Shown here: piece by piece, positions 27,335 through 37,617 of the stretch
How the letters are laid out: each line of letters opens with the position of its first letter
Numbering within the stretch: the first letter of the stretch is position 1
Assembly (NCBI GenBank): GCA_017397315.1
Contig: JAFQJA010000021.1
Span: 1 to 42,755 of the forward strand
Direction of reading: 5' to 3'
Source of the DNA: Clostridia bacterium
GTDB lineage: Bacteria > Bacillota > Clostridia > Monoglobales > Firm-18
Length of the DNA stretch: 42,755 bases
Program-made: the position numbers and the translations under genes
Notes under the pieces: model-generated
What the model saw: only the letters and a program-made list of their open reading frames with translations
The model's database searches: none
What the model was told of the DNA's origin: nothing

Positions 27335-27833
27335 TATCATCACCTATTTTCTCGATAAATGAATCAATAAACTGTCTGTGGTCATCGGCATTAATCTCTC
27401 TCTTTAAAAGTTTGTTGGCAAGAGCAGTAGAAACCACAACAATTTCCTGCTTGATTTCTGCCTGTGCTTTCTTGCGTTCCAAATCAATTTGATTTTCTGC
27501 CTGACGAATTATACCGTCTGCCTGTTCTTTTGCTTTTGAAACAATAGTTTCACCCTGCTTTTTAGCAACTTCCTGAGCTTGTTTTATCATTTCGTCAGTC
27601 TCTGATTTGACTGTCTTTATTTTTTCGTCCCACAACTGTCTGTCATTCTCGGCAACACGCTTTGCCTCATCAGCATCGTGATACTTTTTATCAAGTTCGT
27701 TCTGCCTTTTTGCAAGCATATTGTTAACAGGCTTAAACAAGAATTTTTTAACAAGAAGAAAAAGGATTATTAAGTTAATTAAAGAAATCAGTATATTCCA
27801 CAGATTTACAGAAATAACTTCTAACGATTGCAT
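27327..27833 (-). CDS. atpF: F1F0 ATP synthase subunit b
   Basis: Peripheral stalk, 168 residues: one N-terminal membrane helix (about residues 8-28, NILISLINLIILFLLVKKFL), then a long charged helical region with coiled-coil character that dimerises and reaches up to delta. GGAAGGGG precedes the ATG by about 8 bases. Only one b-type gene is present, so the stalk should be a homodimer. Confidence 0.94.
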   Translation of the reverse strand: MQSLEVISVNLWNILISLINLIILFLLVKKFLFKPVNNMLAKRQNELDKKYHDADEAKRVAENDRQLWDEKIKTVKSETDEMIKQAQEVAKKQGETIVSKAKEQADGIIRQAENQIDLERKKAQAEIKQEIVVVSTALANKLLKREINADDHRQFIDSFIEKIGDDNE

Positions 27834-27851
27834 AGTTTTTCCCCTTCCGAA

Positions 27852-28148
<297 letters not shown>

Positions 28149-29024
28149 CTAAACATCACATTTTTTTCTTTGCATATATAATTCATAAGGAAATCCCCCG
28201 GAAACATACATCATTGTAAGCATCGCAAAAATATACGCCTGAAGACAACCGCTGAATATATCAAAATAAACAGATAATATTGCAGGTATACCTACCTGTA
28301 AAAACGGAATATCACCTAAAAATCCGGGAAGAAACCCAAAAACCATTTTAGAAAGTCCTCCAAGTGCCGAAGCAACAAGGACCGATATAACAGAACCCGA
28401 CAACACATTTCCGTAATGACGAAAAGCCATAGAAATTGGTGTTGCAACTTCGCTTATAACATTAAGGGGTGCCATTAAAACGGGGTTTGCAAAACTTTTT
28501 GCATATTCTATTGGTCCGCATTTCATCTTGAAATATGTTATTAAAACAAACACCAGTATTGCCCAACCCGCAACAATATTCAAGTCCGAAGTGGGAGGGT
28601 ATAACCCGAACAAAGTAACAAGACTTGAGAATGCAGATAGCCCTATTATTGCGACGATAAACGGTGCAAAGGATATAAAGTAATCTCCCATATTGTTTGA
28701 CACCATCTTTTTGCTCATTTCAACAATAATTTCAGCAAAATGATGCCTTTTTAACCACACGCCGTCTCTTATTCCGTGGGTTAGGTACAAACATAAACAC
28801 AAGATTGAAATTATTACCGCCAAAGAATTAATCTGGGATTCCGTTATGGGCAAGTCCTGAAATGGCATTTTAATTGTAAAAAATATTGATGCACCCGATA
28901 TAACTATTCCTTCTTTTAACGGTGTAGTAACAACCTTAATCACTATGCAGGACAAAATCGGCAATACCATTAAAATAATTAAAAGAATGTCAATTATTTT
29001 AAACCGACGGGATATTTTATTCAC
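28149..29024 (-). CDS. atpB: F1F0 ATP synthase subunit a
   Basis: Stator channel of F0, 291 residues with six or so membrane helices. The essential arginine is R202 in MAFRHYGNVLSG. The N terminus begins with GTG, overlapping the stop of the preceding gene as GTGA, and its ribosome site is in the last codons of that gene. Length is slightly above the common 240-270, because of an extended first loop. Confidence 0.93.
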   Translation of the reverse strand: MNKISRRFKIIDILLIILMVLPILSCIVIKVVTTPLKEGIVISGASIFFTIKMPFQDLPITESQINSLAVIISILCLCLYLTHGIRDGVWLKRHHFAEIIVEMSKKMVSNNMGDYFISFAPFIVAIIGLSAFSSLVTLFGLYPPTSDLNIVAGWAILVFVLITYFKMKCGPIEYAKSFANPVLMAPLNVISEVATPISMAFRHYGNVLSGSVISVLVASALGGLSKMVFGFLPGFLGDIPFLQVGIPAILSVYFDIFSGCLQAYIFAMLTMMYVSGGFPYELYMQRKKCDV

Positions 29025-29425
29025 TTGTCTATCACATCCTTACTGTTTTTGTCCTTAAATAAAGGACGGAAACTTATTGCAATTCTTGGAAAAAACACCG
29101 GTGCAACAACAGAAATTATATTGAAGCACGGCACCAAAACTCCAACTGCAATAGCAACAAACATACCTAATGTTCGAAGTTGCTGTGATGCTTTTATTAT
29201 TTTTTTAGCCTCATCTTGTTCTTTACCAAGTGCTTTTTGCACAAACAGTCCCATAAGGTAAAAATTCCCCACAGCAAAAAAATCGGAAAACAAATTACCC
29301 AAAAGCACAGTGTAATCCCATTTGTTAAGGATTAGAAACACCGCCTGCATTAAAACACTTAAAATTATAACAAACCCACTGATGTATTTTGTTTCTTTTA
29401 TAACAGTCGCATCAACTTTTGCCAT
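29021..29425 (-). CDS. ATP synthase subunit I-like membrane protein
   Basis: A 134-residue protein with four predicted membrane helices (about residues 13-32, 38-60, 83-101 and 103-120), at the place where AtpI, the assembly helper of the c ring, normally sits. Sequence similarity to AtpI is weak by eye, so the call rests on topology and position. It overlaps atpB by four bases and starts 37 bases after the E2-like gene, with GGAG before its ATG. Its last codons (KDVIDK) hold the ribosome site of atpB. Confidence 0.7.
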   Translation of the reverse strand: MAKVDATVIKETKYISGFVIILSVLMQAVFLILNKWDYTVLLGNLFSDFFAVGNFYLMGLFVQKALGKEQDEAKKIIKASQQLRTLGMFVAIAVGVLVPCFNIISVVAPVFFPRIAISFRPLFKDKNSKDVIDK

Positions 29426-29462
29426 AAGTTTTCTCCTTCATTAGTATTGCATAAATAAAACA

Positions 29463-30347
29463 TTAATAATCTTTCCCTATGTATTCGGGAGGCTGAAGTA
29501 ATAATTCGGGTTTTTTCATCAACTGCTTAAACAGTTTTATCGCAGTTGCAAAATAATAACCGTCGCAAATTCTCTCATCAAGTACAAAGCGTACATTAAT
29601 AACATTTTTATTTACAACTGTTCCGTCAGCCTGTAATTCCCTGACAACTGTTTTCTTACCGATTGCAAGAAAGACCGAAGTAGTTCCAAATTCATACAAA
29701 TGATGGTATATCGAATTCAGTCCGATAGAACCTACATTTGTAACAAAAAGACTTGAATGGAACGGACTTACTTTGTTGATGATTTTAGGCATTTTACCAA
29801 AAGCATCAAGATTTCTCATTACCCATACGAAAAACTTCTTTGTAAATCCGGGAAGTAAATTAATAAGTTTTACAGTAACATCTGTTGAGTTTTCGTTGTT
29901 TTCTTCCGCCTTTACCTGCTGTACCGTCTCGTTAAATCTTTCCACTACTTCACGCAAAGTATCGGTTGACTGAAACTCAGGCATAACAAGTGCCTCTTCT
30001 GCATCTTCGCTCATTCCTCTTTTAACGGTAAGAGAAGCACGAAGATAACTTCTGGCAAAGATTTTTCTTCCGCTTACAAACCTGTTGAGGCGTGGCTTTT
30101 GTACCATTGTTCTTATAGCCGCAGCCACAAAAATATGGTATGAAGATAAGTTAGGAATTTCTTTTCTGTGTTCCATTATGAATTTTCTCAAGTTTGTAAT
30201 ATCAATTTGCTCTTCAAAGAACACCTGACTGTCTAATCTTGAACGCATAATATGGGGTATTACATGGAATAACGGATCCTGTTCTTTTACTCTGTATCCG
30301 TCATATCTATCGCCAAAACGACGCTTTCTTTTAACTCCTTGTTCCAT
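29463..30347 (-). CDS. E2-like acyltransferase catalytic-domain protein, degenerate active site
   Basis: A 294-residue protein with the chloramphenicol acetyltransferase/dihydrolipoyl acyltransferase fold: IPNLSSYHIFVAAAIRTM, SLFVTNVGSIGLNSIYHHL and FVLDERICDG. No lipoyl domain or E1-binding domain is present. The catalytic motif of true E2 enzymes is DHRxxDG; here it reads D257-E258-R-I-C-D-G, so the catalytic His is replaced by Glu. It is therefore unlikely to be a normal acyltransferase. It starts 3 bases after dusB and is followed by the ATP synthase genes, so it may be co-expressed with them. Function unknown. Confidence 0.75.
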   Translation of the reverse strand: MEQGVKRKRRFGDRYDGYRVKEQDPLFHVIPHIMRSRLDSQVFFEEQIDITNLRKFIMEHRKEIPNLSSYHIFVAAAIRTMVQKPRLNRFVSGRKIFARSYLRASLTVKRGMSEDAEEALVMPEFQSTDTLREVVERFNETVQQVKAEENNENSTDVTVKLINLLPGFTKKFFVWVMRNLDAFGKMPKIINKVSPFHSSLFVTNVGSIGLNSIYHHLYEFGTTSVFLAIGKKTVVRELQADGTVVNKNVINVRFVLDERICDGYYFATAIKLFKQLMKKPELLLQPPEYIGKDY

Positions 30348-30350
30348 TAA

Positions 30351-31307
30351 TTACACATCCTCACATATTTTGTTTAATTCATTAAAAATTTCGCACATTT
30401 CATTATATGTCTTGCATCTAACAAGCATATCTTTATATTTAACATTATTAGGCATCCCCTTGACATACCACAAAGCATGTTTTCTTGCTTCTTTTATGCC
30501 GTTTTGTTCGCCTTTGTATTTAACTATAAGTCCGATATGCCGTTTTGCCAAGAGCAGTTTTTCATTATTACTCTGTTTAGGAATTCCTAAACCTTTTTCA
30601 AGAAAATCAGCAATTTCTTTTATTAAATGCAAGTTGCCCAAAGTCGCTCTGCCAACCATTATTCCGGCACAGCCGGTTTGTTCTATTACTCGTTGGGCGT
30701 CGCATGGGGATTTAATATCACCGTTTGCAATTACGGGAATATTAACACTTTTAACTACTTTTGCTATTTCACCATAATTGCATTGTCCTGAATAGTTCTG
30801 TTTAGTTGTACGCCCGTGAACTGTAATATATGACGCACCACTGTTTTCGGCAACCTTTGCACACTGTACCGCATTTATGGAATTTTCATCCCAACCCAAA
30901 CGCATTTTAACACCTACTGGAACATTGCAACTGTCAGTTACCGCCTTAACAATTTCGCCTATCAGTTCAGGGGTTTTCATCAAAGCACTTCCGTCGCTGT
31001 TTGATATTATCTTCTTTGCGGGACAACCGCAGTTAATGTCAATATAATCCCCGCCAAAAGAAAGAGCTTTTGGAACAGTCTCACGAAAAATTTCAGGCTC
31101 ATGGCCAAAAAGTTGTATGGCAATAGGGTGCTCCCTTTCTCCGTTTTCAAGAAGGTCAGCAGTTTTTTTGTCGTTATAATAAAGTCCTTTTATACTTATC
31201 ATCTCTGTTGTACACATTGTTGCGCCGTACTCCATTGCTAATTCGCGAAACGCCCTGTCCGTTACTCCTGCCATAGGTGCAAGACACAATTTAACGGGCA
31301 AGTTCAT
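30351..31307 (-). CDS. dusB: tRNA-dihydrouridine synthase, DusB type
   Basis: Reduces uridine in the tRNA D-loop using FMN and NADPH. The 318-residue protein has the TIM-barrel motifs APMAGVTD (10-17), the catalytic Cys C95 in NCGCPAKK, KMRLGWD, HGRT and the FMN-binding GIMVGRATLGN. The length and the NxGCPAKK pattern favour DusB. The ATG at 31307 overlaps the end of the Ppx/GppA gene by 17 bases and follows GGGAGGG. A dusB gene beside small housekeeping genes is common in Firmicutes. Confidence 0.93.
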   Translation of the reverse strand: MNLPVKLCLAPMAGVTDRAFRELAMEYGATMCTTEMISIKGLYYNDKKTADLLENGEREHPIAIQLFGHEPEIFRETVPKALSFGGDYIDINCGCPAKKIISNSDGSALMKTPELIGEIVKAVTDSCNVPVGVKMRLGWDENSINAVQCAKVAENSGASYITVHGRTTKQNYSGQCNYGEIAKVVKSVNIPVIANGDIKSPCDAQRVIEQTGCAGIMVGRATLGNLHLIKEIADFLEKGLGIPKQSNNEKLLLAKRHIGLIVKYKGEQNGIKEARKHALWYVKGMPNNVKYKDMLVRCKTYNEMCEIFNELNKICEDV

Positions 31308-32172
31308 AAAGTATTCCCTCCCTGACTCCGCTTCGGGTTACATATATTTCTTTTGAATTCACACATTCTATCACGGCTTTTGCAATTGCAAATCCGCCTT
31401 TAATTATATCTGCTCTCTTACTTTCTATTTTAACATTATTTTGTATATTTTGCAATGTCATATTATTAACAGAATTAATTATTTCTTTTGTGCGATTTGC
31501 CGTTAGTCTGTAATTGTAATCATCATTTCCGCCGTCTATTCGTGCCACTACACTTGCCGTTCCCCCAAGAGCCACAAGTGGAACGCCTTTTACTTCTTCT
31601 AAAAAATCAAGTTTTGAAAGTTCACATTCAAGATACGAATATGCTTTTTCTGTGCAGTCCGGTTCGTCATAATTTTTAATATAATTTTCCGTTATGCTTA
31701 CAGCCCCAAAAGGCATACTTGTCATTCCTTTAATTTCGCCGTCTTTAACCGCAATAATTTCTGTACTTGCTCCTCCTATATCCAGTATAACACAAGAGTT
31801 TACAGACAAAGAATACATCACCCCCAGAAAATCATAGCGTGCTTCTTCTACACCGTCAATTATCTTTAAAGAAATACCCATTTCCAAAAGTGGCTTTGTT
31901 ATTACCTCTTTGTTTTTTGCCATTCTCATAGCCGCTGTTGCAACCGCAACAATTTTCTCGGCTTTGAAACTGTCGGCATAGTTTTTAAACAGCCTTATAG
32001 CATCTAATGTTCGTGCAACAGGTGCGTGTTTAAGCATCATATCGCAGGACAGATTTTCACTTAATCGAACATTTTCTCTGTAACGATTAAGCACTGTTAT
32101 TTTTCCGTCAGAAACATCAGCCAAAGACATTCTTACGGCATTTGAACCAAGGTCAATTACTGCAACACGCAC
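31291..32172 (-). CDS. Ppx/GppA family phosphatase
   Basis: A 293-residue ASKHA-fold enzyme of the exopolyphosphatase/pppGpp phosphatase family. Visible motifs: DLGSNAVRM (phosphate-1 loop), ATAAMRMA, EEARYDF (catalytic Glu), DIGGASTEI (phosphate-2 loop) and the end SGVREGILYELA. It lacks the C-terminal HD domain of long forms, so it is the short type. It could hydrolyse polyphosphate or (p)ppGpp; sequence alone does not decide. The GTG at 32172 follows AAGGAG at 11 bases. A palindromic repeat separates it from guaB. Confidence 0.88.
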   Translation of the reverse strand: MRVAVIDLGSNAVRMSLADVSDGKITVLNRYRENVRLSENLSCDMMLKHAPVARTLDAIRLFKNYADSFKAEKIVAVATAAMRMAKNKEVITKPLLEMGISLKIIDGVEEARYDFLGVMYSLSVNSCVILDIGGASTEIIAVKDGEIKGMTSMPFGAVSITENYIKNYDEPDCTEKAYSYLECELSKLDFLEEVKGVPLVALGGTASVVARIDGGNDDYNYRLTANRTKEIINSVNNMTLQNIQNNVKIESKRADIIKGGFAIAKAVIECVNSKEIYVTRSGVREGILYELAR

Positions 32173-32201
32173 AAAAAATTCATCTCCTTTGAAAATACAT
32201 A

Positions 32202-32228
32202 CGGCGTCTTCGCGTAGCGAAGACGCCG
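32202..32228. repeat. GGCGTCTTC palindromic repeat, copy between guaB and ppx/gppA
   Basis: The arms CGGCGTCTTC and GAAGACGCCG face each other across GCGTAGC, the inner part of which can also pair. It is 27 bp long and differs from the copy at 22517-22543 only in the loop. No T run follows on the minus strand, so it is a weak terminator at best. Confidence 0.8.
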
Positions 32229-32237
32229 GTATTCGTT

Positions 32238-33774
<1,537 letters not shown>

Positions 33775-33830
33775 TATTTTATAGGTATTATTTTTGTTGT
33801 TTTTTGCGAAAATAATAATGAGGTGATAAT

Positions 33831-33980
33831 GTGAAACAAAATAAAAAAAATATAGTGCCAAAAAATATAACATTAGGTCTTGCGGACAATCAAAAGACCG
33901 ATAAAAAAACAAATACCAAAAGACCTTCTGACACCTCGGTAGAGCAAACACGCGACTGGTCGATAGAGAATAAATTATAA
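33831..33980 (+). CDS. Small hydrophilic protein, 49 residues
   Basis: A short frame starting with GTG and preceded by GAGGTGAT (a near-perfect ribosome site, 33820-33827). The product is very polar, Lys/Asn/Thr-rich at first, and ends SVEQTRDWSIENKL. The pattern of a charged start and a C-terminal Trp-containing acidic helix resembles small clostridial proteins of the DUF3787 kind, but I am not sure of that. A hairpin terminator overlaps its stop codon. It is divergent from guaB and convergent with the ABC ATPase gene. Function unknown. Confidence 0.65.
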   Translation: MKQNKKNIVPKNITLGLADNQKTDKKTNTKRPSDTSVEQTRDWSIENKL

Positions 33981-34009
33981 AAAGGACTTGGGTGTACCAA
34001 GTCCTTTTT
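33979..34009. terminator. Bidirectional terminator, small ORF and ABC ATPase gene
   Basis: The 13-bp stem AAAAAGGACTTGG/CCAAGTCCTTTTT with a 5-base loop. It begins in the small ORF's stop codon and ends 5 bases from the ABC ATPase stop codon. Confidence 0.92.
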
Positions 34010-34014
34010 ATATA

Positions 34015-35124
34015 TCAGTTAATAATTGTTTTTTCAGTTTCTTTGTCAAACAAGTGCAATTTGTTCATATCAAATGCAACCTTAATTTTGTCATGAGGTT
34101 TAGCAGTTGTACGAGGATTTACTCTTGCAGTAAAGTTTGTACCATTGATAACAAGATACAAATATGTTTCTGAACCCATAGGCTCTGTAACTTCAACATC
34201 TGCATCCAAAACTGCACCTTCAGTTGCACTGATGTGTGCTTCATCATCATGGATATTTTCAGGTCTTACGCCTGCAATAACTTCTTTGCCAACATAATCT
34301 GCAAAAGCGTCAGAAACTTTACCCTGAGGAATTTTAAGCATTGTGCCGTTAAAGTTTAACGCATATCCTTCGCCGTCTTTTTCCAAAATACAGTTAAATG
34401 TATTCATTTGAGGGCTACCAATGAAACATGCTACGAACAAGTTAGCAGGTTCTGCATACAATTCGATTGGTGATGCAACCTGTTGAATAATACCGTCTTT
34501 CATAACAACAATTCTTGATGCCATTGTTAACGCTTCTGTCTGGTCGTGTGTTACATAGATAAATGTTGTTTGTAATTTATTATGCAATTTACTGATTTCA
34601 GTTCTCATCTGAACTCTTAGTTTAGCGTCAAGGTTTGAAAGAGGTTCGTCCATCAAGAAGACTTTAGGTTCACGCACGATAGCACGACCCAAAGCAACAC
34701 GCTGTCTCTGACCGCCTGATAAAGCCTTTGGTTTTCTATCAAGCAAGTGTTCAATGTCAAGAATTTTAGCAGCCTCGTGAACCCTCTTGTCTATTTCAGC
34801 CTTTGGTGTTTTACGAAGTTTTAAGCCAAAAGCCATATTATCATAAACACTCATATGAGGATATAGAGCATAACTCTGGAAAACCATCGCTATATCTCTT
34901 TCCTTCGGTGGAACATCATTAACCATTTTATCGTCAATATATAATTCACCTTTTGAAATATCTTCAAGACCAGCAATCATTCTAAGCGTTGTTGATTTAC
35001 CGCATCCTGATGGTCCAACCAACACAACAAATTCTTTATCTTCGATTTCCAAATTAAAATCATTTACAGCAGTAACACCGCCTGCAAATATTTTATAAAT
35101 TCCATCTAATTTTAAACTTGCCAT
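34015..35124 (-). CDS. Sugar ABC transporter ATPase, MsmX/UgpC type
   Basis: A 369-residue ATPase that powers carbohydrate importers of the CUT1 class. It has Walker A GPSGCGKST (37-45), the Q-loop in VFQSYALYPHM, signature LSGGQ (135-139), Walker B with E160 (FLMDEPLSNLD) and a C-terminal OB-type regulatory domain (about 240-369; AGVRPENI, DKETEKTI). No permease or binding protein gene is near, which fits a shared ATPase that serves several sugar importers, as MsmX does in Bacillus. The ATG at 35124 follows GGGGAGG at 7 bases. Confidence 0.92.
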   Translation of the reverse strand: MASLKLDGIYKIFAGGVTAVNDFNLEIEDKEFVVLVGPSGCGKSTTLRMIAGLEDISKGELYIDDKMVNDVPPKERDIAMVFQSYALYPHMSVYDNMAFGLKLRKTPKAEIDKRVHEAAKILDIEHLLDRKPKALSGGQRQRVALGRAIVREPKVFLMDEPLSNLDAKLRVQMRTEISKLHNKLQTTFIYVTHDQTEALTMASRIVVMKDGIIQQVASPIELYAEPANLFVACFIGSPQMNTFNCILEKDGEGYALNFNGTMLKIPQGKVSDAFADYVGKEVIAGVRPENIHDDEAHISATEGAVLDADVEVTEPMGSETYLYLVINGTNFTARVNPRTTAKPHDKIKVAFDMNKLHLFDKETEKTIIN

Positions 35125-35166
35125 TTTATTGCCTCCCCTTTTTTGCAATATTTTATAACAGTAATA

Positions 35167-35197
35167 TGATAACATAATTTTGCAAAGAATGTTACCA
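35167..35197. promoter_or_regulatory. 31-bp imperfect palindrome upstream of the ABC ATPase gene
   Basis: The arms TGATAACAT and ATGTTACCA (one mismatch) lie around a centre with TTTGCAAA. It sits about 45 bases before the ABC ATPase start, where an operator would be expected. No binding protein is known. Confidence 0.45.
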
Positions 35198-35248
35198 CCC
35201 AAATTCACAAATTTTTTTAAGATATTTTATATATTTTGCATAAACCAA

Positions 35249-35953
35249 CTAAATTTTGTCAGAAACAAGCATTTGTACCTCTTCGTTTTCAAGTTCTCTA
35301 ATTTCACCCAATGGGAGATTTTCATCAAGTCGAAGTCCTCCCATCGCTATCCTTTTTAAATAAGTAACCTCGTTTTCTGTTTTTTCAAACATTCTTTTTA
35401 CTTGATGAAATTTACCCTCGTATATACATATTACTACTCCGTCTCCCTCAAATTCCACCTTTGCGGGAATAGTAGTAAAATCACCCAAATCCATAGGGCT
35501 CTCCAGCATCTTCACATCTTCATCCGTAACCCGTCGTTTTGTTTTAACAAAGTATTTCTTTGGTATGTGATTTTTAGGCGACAACACTTTATGAGCAAGT
35601 GCCCCATCATTGGTAAGCACCAATAGACCTTCTGTGTCAACATCAAGTCTGCCGACAGGGAACAAATCATAGTTAGAATAAAAATCATCTGCCAATTCTA
35701 CAACTGTAGGATATCTGTTATCTGTAACAGCACTTACATACCCACTTGGTTTGTTAAGCATAAGGTACACATATTTTCTATAAACCAAGGGTTGGTCAAA
35801 AACGGTAATTTCGTCATTTTCTTCATCAATTTTAATATCCGACTCTGTAATTGTAACCCCGTTTACTTTGACTGCACCTTTTCTTGTTAGTTTTTTCACT
35901 TCTTTTCTCGTACCTACACCCATATTGGCAAGTATTTTGTCAAGTCTTTCCAT
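35249..35953 (-). CDS. 16S rRNA pseudouridine synthase, RsuA family
   Basis: A 234-residue enzyme with an N-terminal S4 RNA-binding domain (about residues 1-55, MERLDKILANMGVGTRKEV) and a pseudouridine synthase domain with the catalytic D104 in GRLDVDTEGLL. It also has YLMLNKPSG and the C-terminal GKFHQVKRMF. The members of this size modify uridine 516 of 16S rRNA; a related RluB-type role on 23S rRNA is possible. It starts 18 bases after the aminotransferase gene, perhaps as the last gene of the long minus-strand operon. Confidence 0.9.
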   Translation of the reverse strand: MERLDKILANMGVGTRKEVKKLTRKGAVKVNGVTITESDIKIDEENDEITVFDQPLVYRKYVYLMLNKPSGYVSAVTDNRYPTVVELADDFYSNYDLFPVGRLDVDTEGLLVLTNDGALAHKVLSPKNHIPKKYFVKTKRRVTDEDVKMLESPMDLGDFTTIPAKVEFEGDGVVICIYEGKFHQVKRMFEKTENEVTYLKRIAMGGLRLDENLPLGEIRELENEEVQMLVSDKI

Positions 35954-35971
35954 TATTTATCCCTTTCGTAA

Positions 35972-37138
35972 TTACTTGTGAGAAGATACAAATTTATCTA
36001 TTCTGTCAAGTGCTCTGTTAATGGCTTCTATGGAATACGCATAAGAACACCTTATATATCCCTCGCCACTTTCGCCGAAAGCATCTCCCGGCACTACCGC
36101 TACTTTTTGTTCCTTTAATAAATTTTCGCAAAAATCATTGGACTTCATGCCTGTGGATTTAATGCTAGGAAATACATAAAAAGCACCAAGGGGTTCAAAA
36201 CATTCAAGTCCAATCTGGTTAAATGCTTCAAATATTACTTTTCTTCTGTAGTTATATTCAGAAACCATAGCATCGATGTCGTTATCTCCTTTTTTAACTG
36301 CCTCTAGAGCCGCATACTGGCTGACAGTAGGAGAACTCATTATTGCATATTGGTGTATTTTTGTTAATGGTGCAATAATATCGGGATGAGCACATACATA
36401 ACCAAGACGCCAACCCGTCATTGCGTAGGCTTTTGAAAAACCGCTTACCAGAATTGTTCTGTCTCTCATTTCAGGAAACTCTGCAATAGAACGATGCTTT
36501 GTGCCGTAAGTAAGTTCTGCATATATTTCATCTGACATAACAAAAATATCGGTATCCTTTAAAACATCAACAATGGCTTTTAACTCGTCATAAGTCATAA
36601 TAGCACCTGTGGGATTGTTCGGATAAGGCAGTACCAGAAGTTTTGTTTTCGGGGTTATTGCTTTTTTAAGTGCCTCGGGAGTTAACTTAAAATTATCTTC
36701 TTCCTTTGTAACAATAGGAACAGGAACTCCGCCTGCCATCTGAACGCAAGGCACATAGCACACAAAACTGGGCTGTGGAATAAGTACCTCGTCGCCATTT
36801 GAAATAAGTGCCCTGATTGTCAGGTCAATAGCTTCGCTTCCGCCCACCGTAACCAGAACTTCATTTTTGTAATTATATTTTAAGTTAAAACGCCTGTCCA
36901 GATAATTGCATATTTCTTCCCTTAAAGAAGCAAGACCGCTGTTAGAGGTATAATAAGTGTGTCCTTTTTCAAGAGAGTAAATACCTGCATCTCTTATATG
37001 CCACGGTGTAACAAAGTCAGGTTCGCCTACGCCCAAAGAGATAGCCTCGGGCATCTGTGCTACCAAATCAAAAAACTTTCTTATACCTGACGGTTTCATA
37101 TCAGTTATTACCTTGTTTATTTTATCTTTAATTATCAT
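35972..37138 (-). CDS. PLP-dependent class I/II aminotransferase
   Basis: A 388-residue fold-type I aminotransferase with the PLP lysine K236 (SGFSKAYAMTGWRLGY), YPNNPTGA (172-179), SDEIYAELTYG and the substrate-carboxylate Arg in GYIRCSYAYS. The MKPSGIRKFFD start is typical of the AspC/PatA-like branch often paired with an Lrp regulator in Clostridia. The amino acid substrate is not certain: aspartate, aromatic or N-acetyl-diaminopimelate. It overlaps the Lrp gene by ATGA. Confidence 0.9.
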   Translation of the reverse strand: MIIKDKINKVITDMKPSGIRKFFDLVAQMPEAISLGVGEPDFVTPWHIRDAGIYSLEKGHTYYTSNSGLASLREEICNYLDRRFNLKYNYKNEVLVTVGGSEAIDLTIRALISNGDEVLIPQPSFVCYVPCVQMAGGVPVPIVTKEEDNFKLTPEALKKAITPKTKLLVLPYPNNPTGAIMTYDELKAIVDVLKDTDIFVMSDEIYAELTYGTKHRSIAEFPEMRDRTILVSGFSKAYAMTGWRLGYVCAHPDIIAPLTKIHQYAIMSSPTVSQYAALEAVKKGDNDIDAMVSEYNYRRKVIFEAFNQIGLECFEPLGAFYVFPSIKSTGMKSNDFCENLLKEQKVAVVPGDAFGESGEGYIRCSYAYSIEAINRALDRIDKFVSSHK

Positions 37139-37617
37139 AATGAAATCACTACTCTTTCGTCCTTACCCTGTTGGCTGAAAATTACTCCATCCTGCTTATA
37201 CTTTTTAAGTATAAAATGAGTTTTTGTGGAATTCACATACTCCATTGTAGCCAGTTTCTCAGCCACAAACAAGGCAACTTCTTTCATTGTTTTACCCTCA
37301 ATGGTAACTGCAATATCGAACCCTCCCGACACAAGATAAACGCTTTTTACTTCAGGATACTGGTAAATTCGTTCTGCGACTTTATCAAATCCCTCGCCTC
37401 TTTGAGGAGTAACTTTCAATTCTATCTGAGCGGTAACAAACTCTCTGTCTGTTTTTTCCCAGTTTATAAGAGCCTTGCTTTTTAACAAAATTCCTTCTTC
37501 CGTCATCGCCTGTATTTCTTTTTCCACTTCTGAAACTGACATATCAAGCATTACTGCTATTTGGTCATGTTTAAGTTCTGCATTTTGTTCAAGTAATGAT
37601 AAAATTTGATTTCTCAT
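37135..37617 (-). CDS. Lrp/AsnC family transcriptional regulator
   Basis: A 160-residue regulator with an N-terminal winged helix-turn-helix (about residues 1-50, ELKHDQIAVMLDMSVSEVEK) and a C-terminal RAM ligand-binding domain (about 65-145, EVKSVYLVSGGFDIAVTIEG). It probably senses an amino acid and controls the adjacent aminotransferase, with which it overlaps by four bases. The start overlaps the rnfB stop as TAATG, so both genes are tied to the rnf transcript. Confidence 0.9.
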   Translation of the reverse strand: MRNQILSLLEQNAELKHDQIAVMLDMSVSEVEKEIQAMTEEGILLKSKALINWEKTDREFVTAQIELKVTPQRGEGFDKVAERIYQYPEVKSVYLVSGGFDIAVTIEGKTMKEVALFVAEKLATMEYVNSTKTHFILKKYKQDGVIFSQQGKDERVVISL

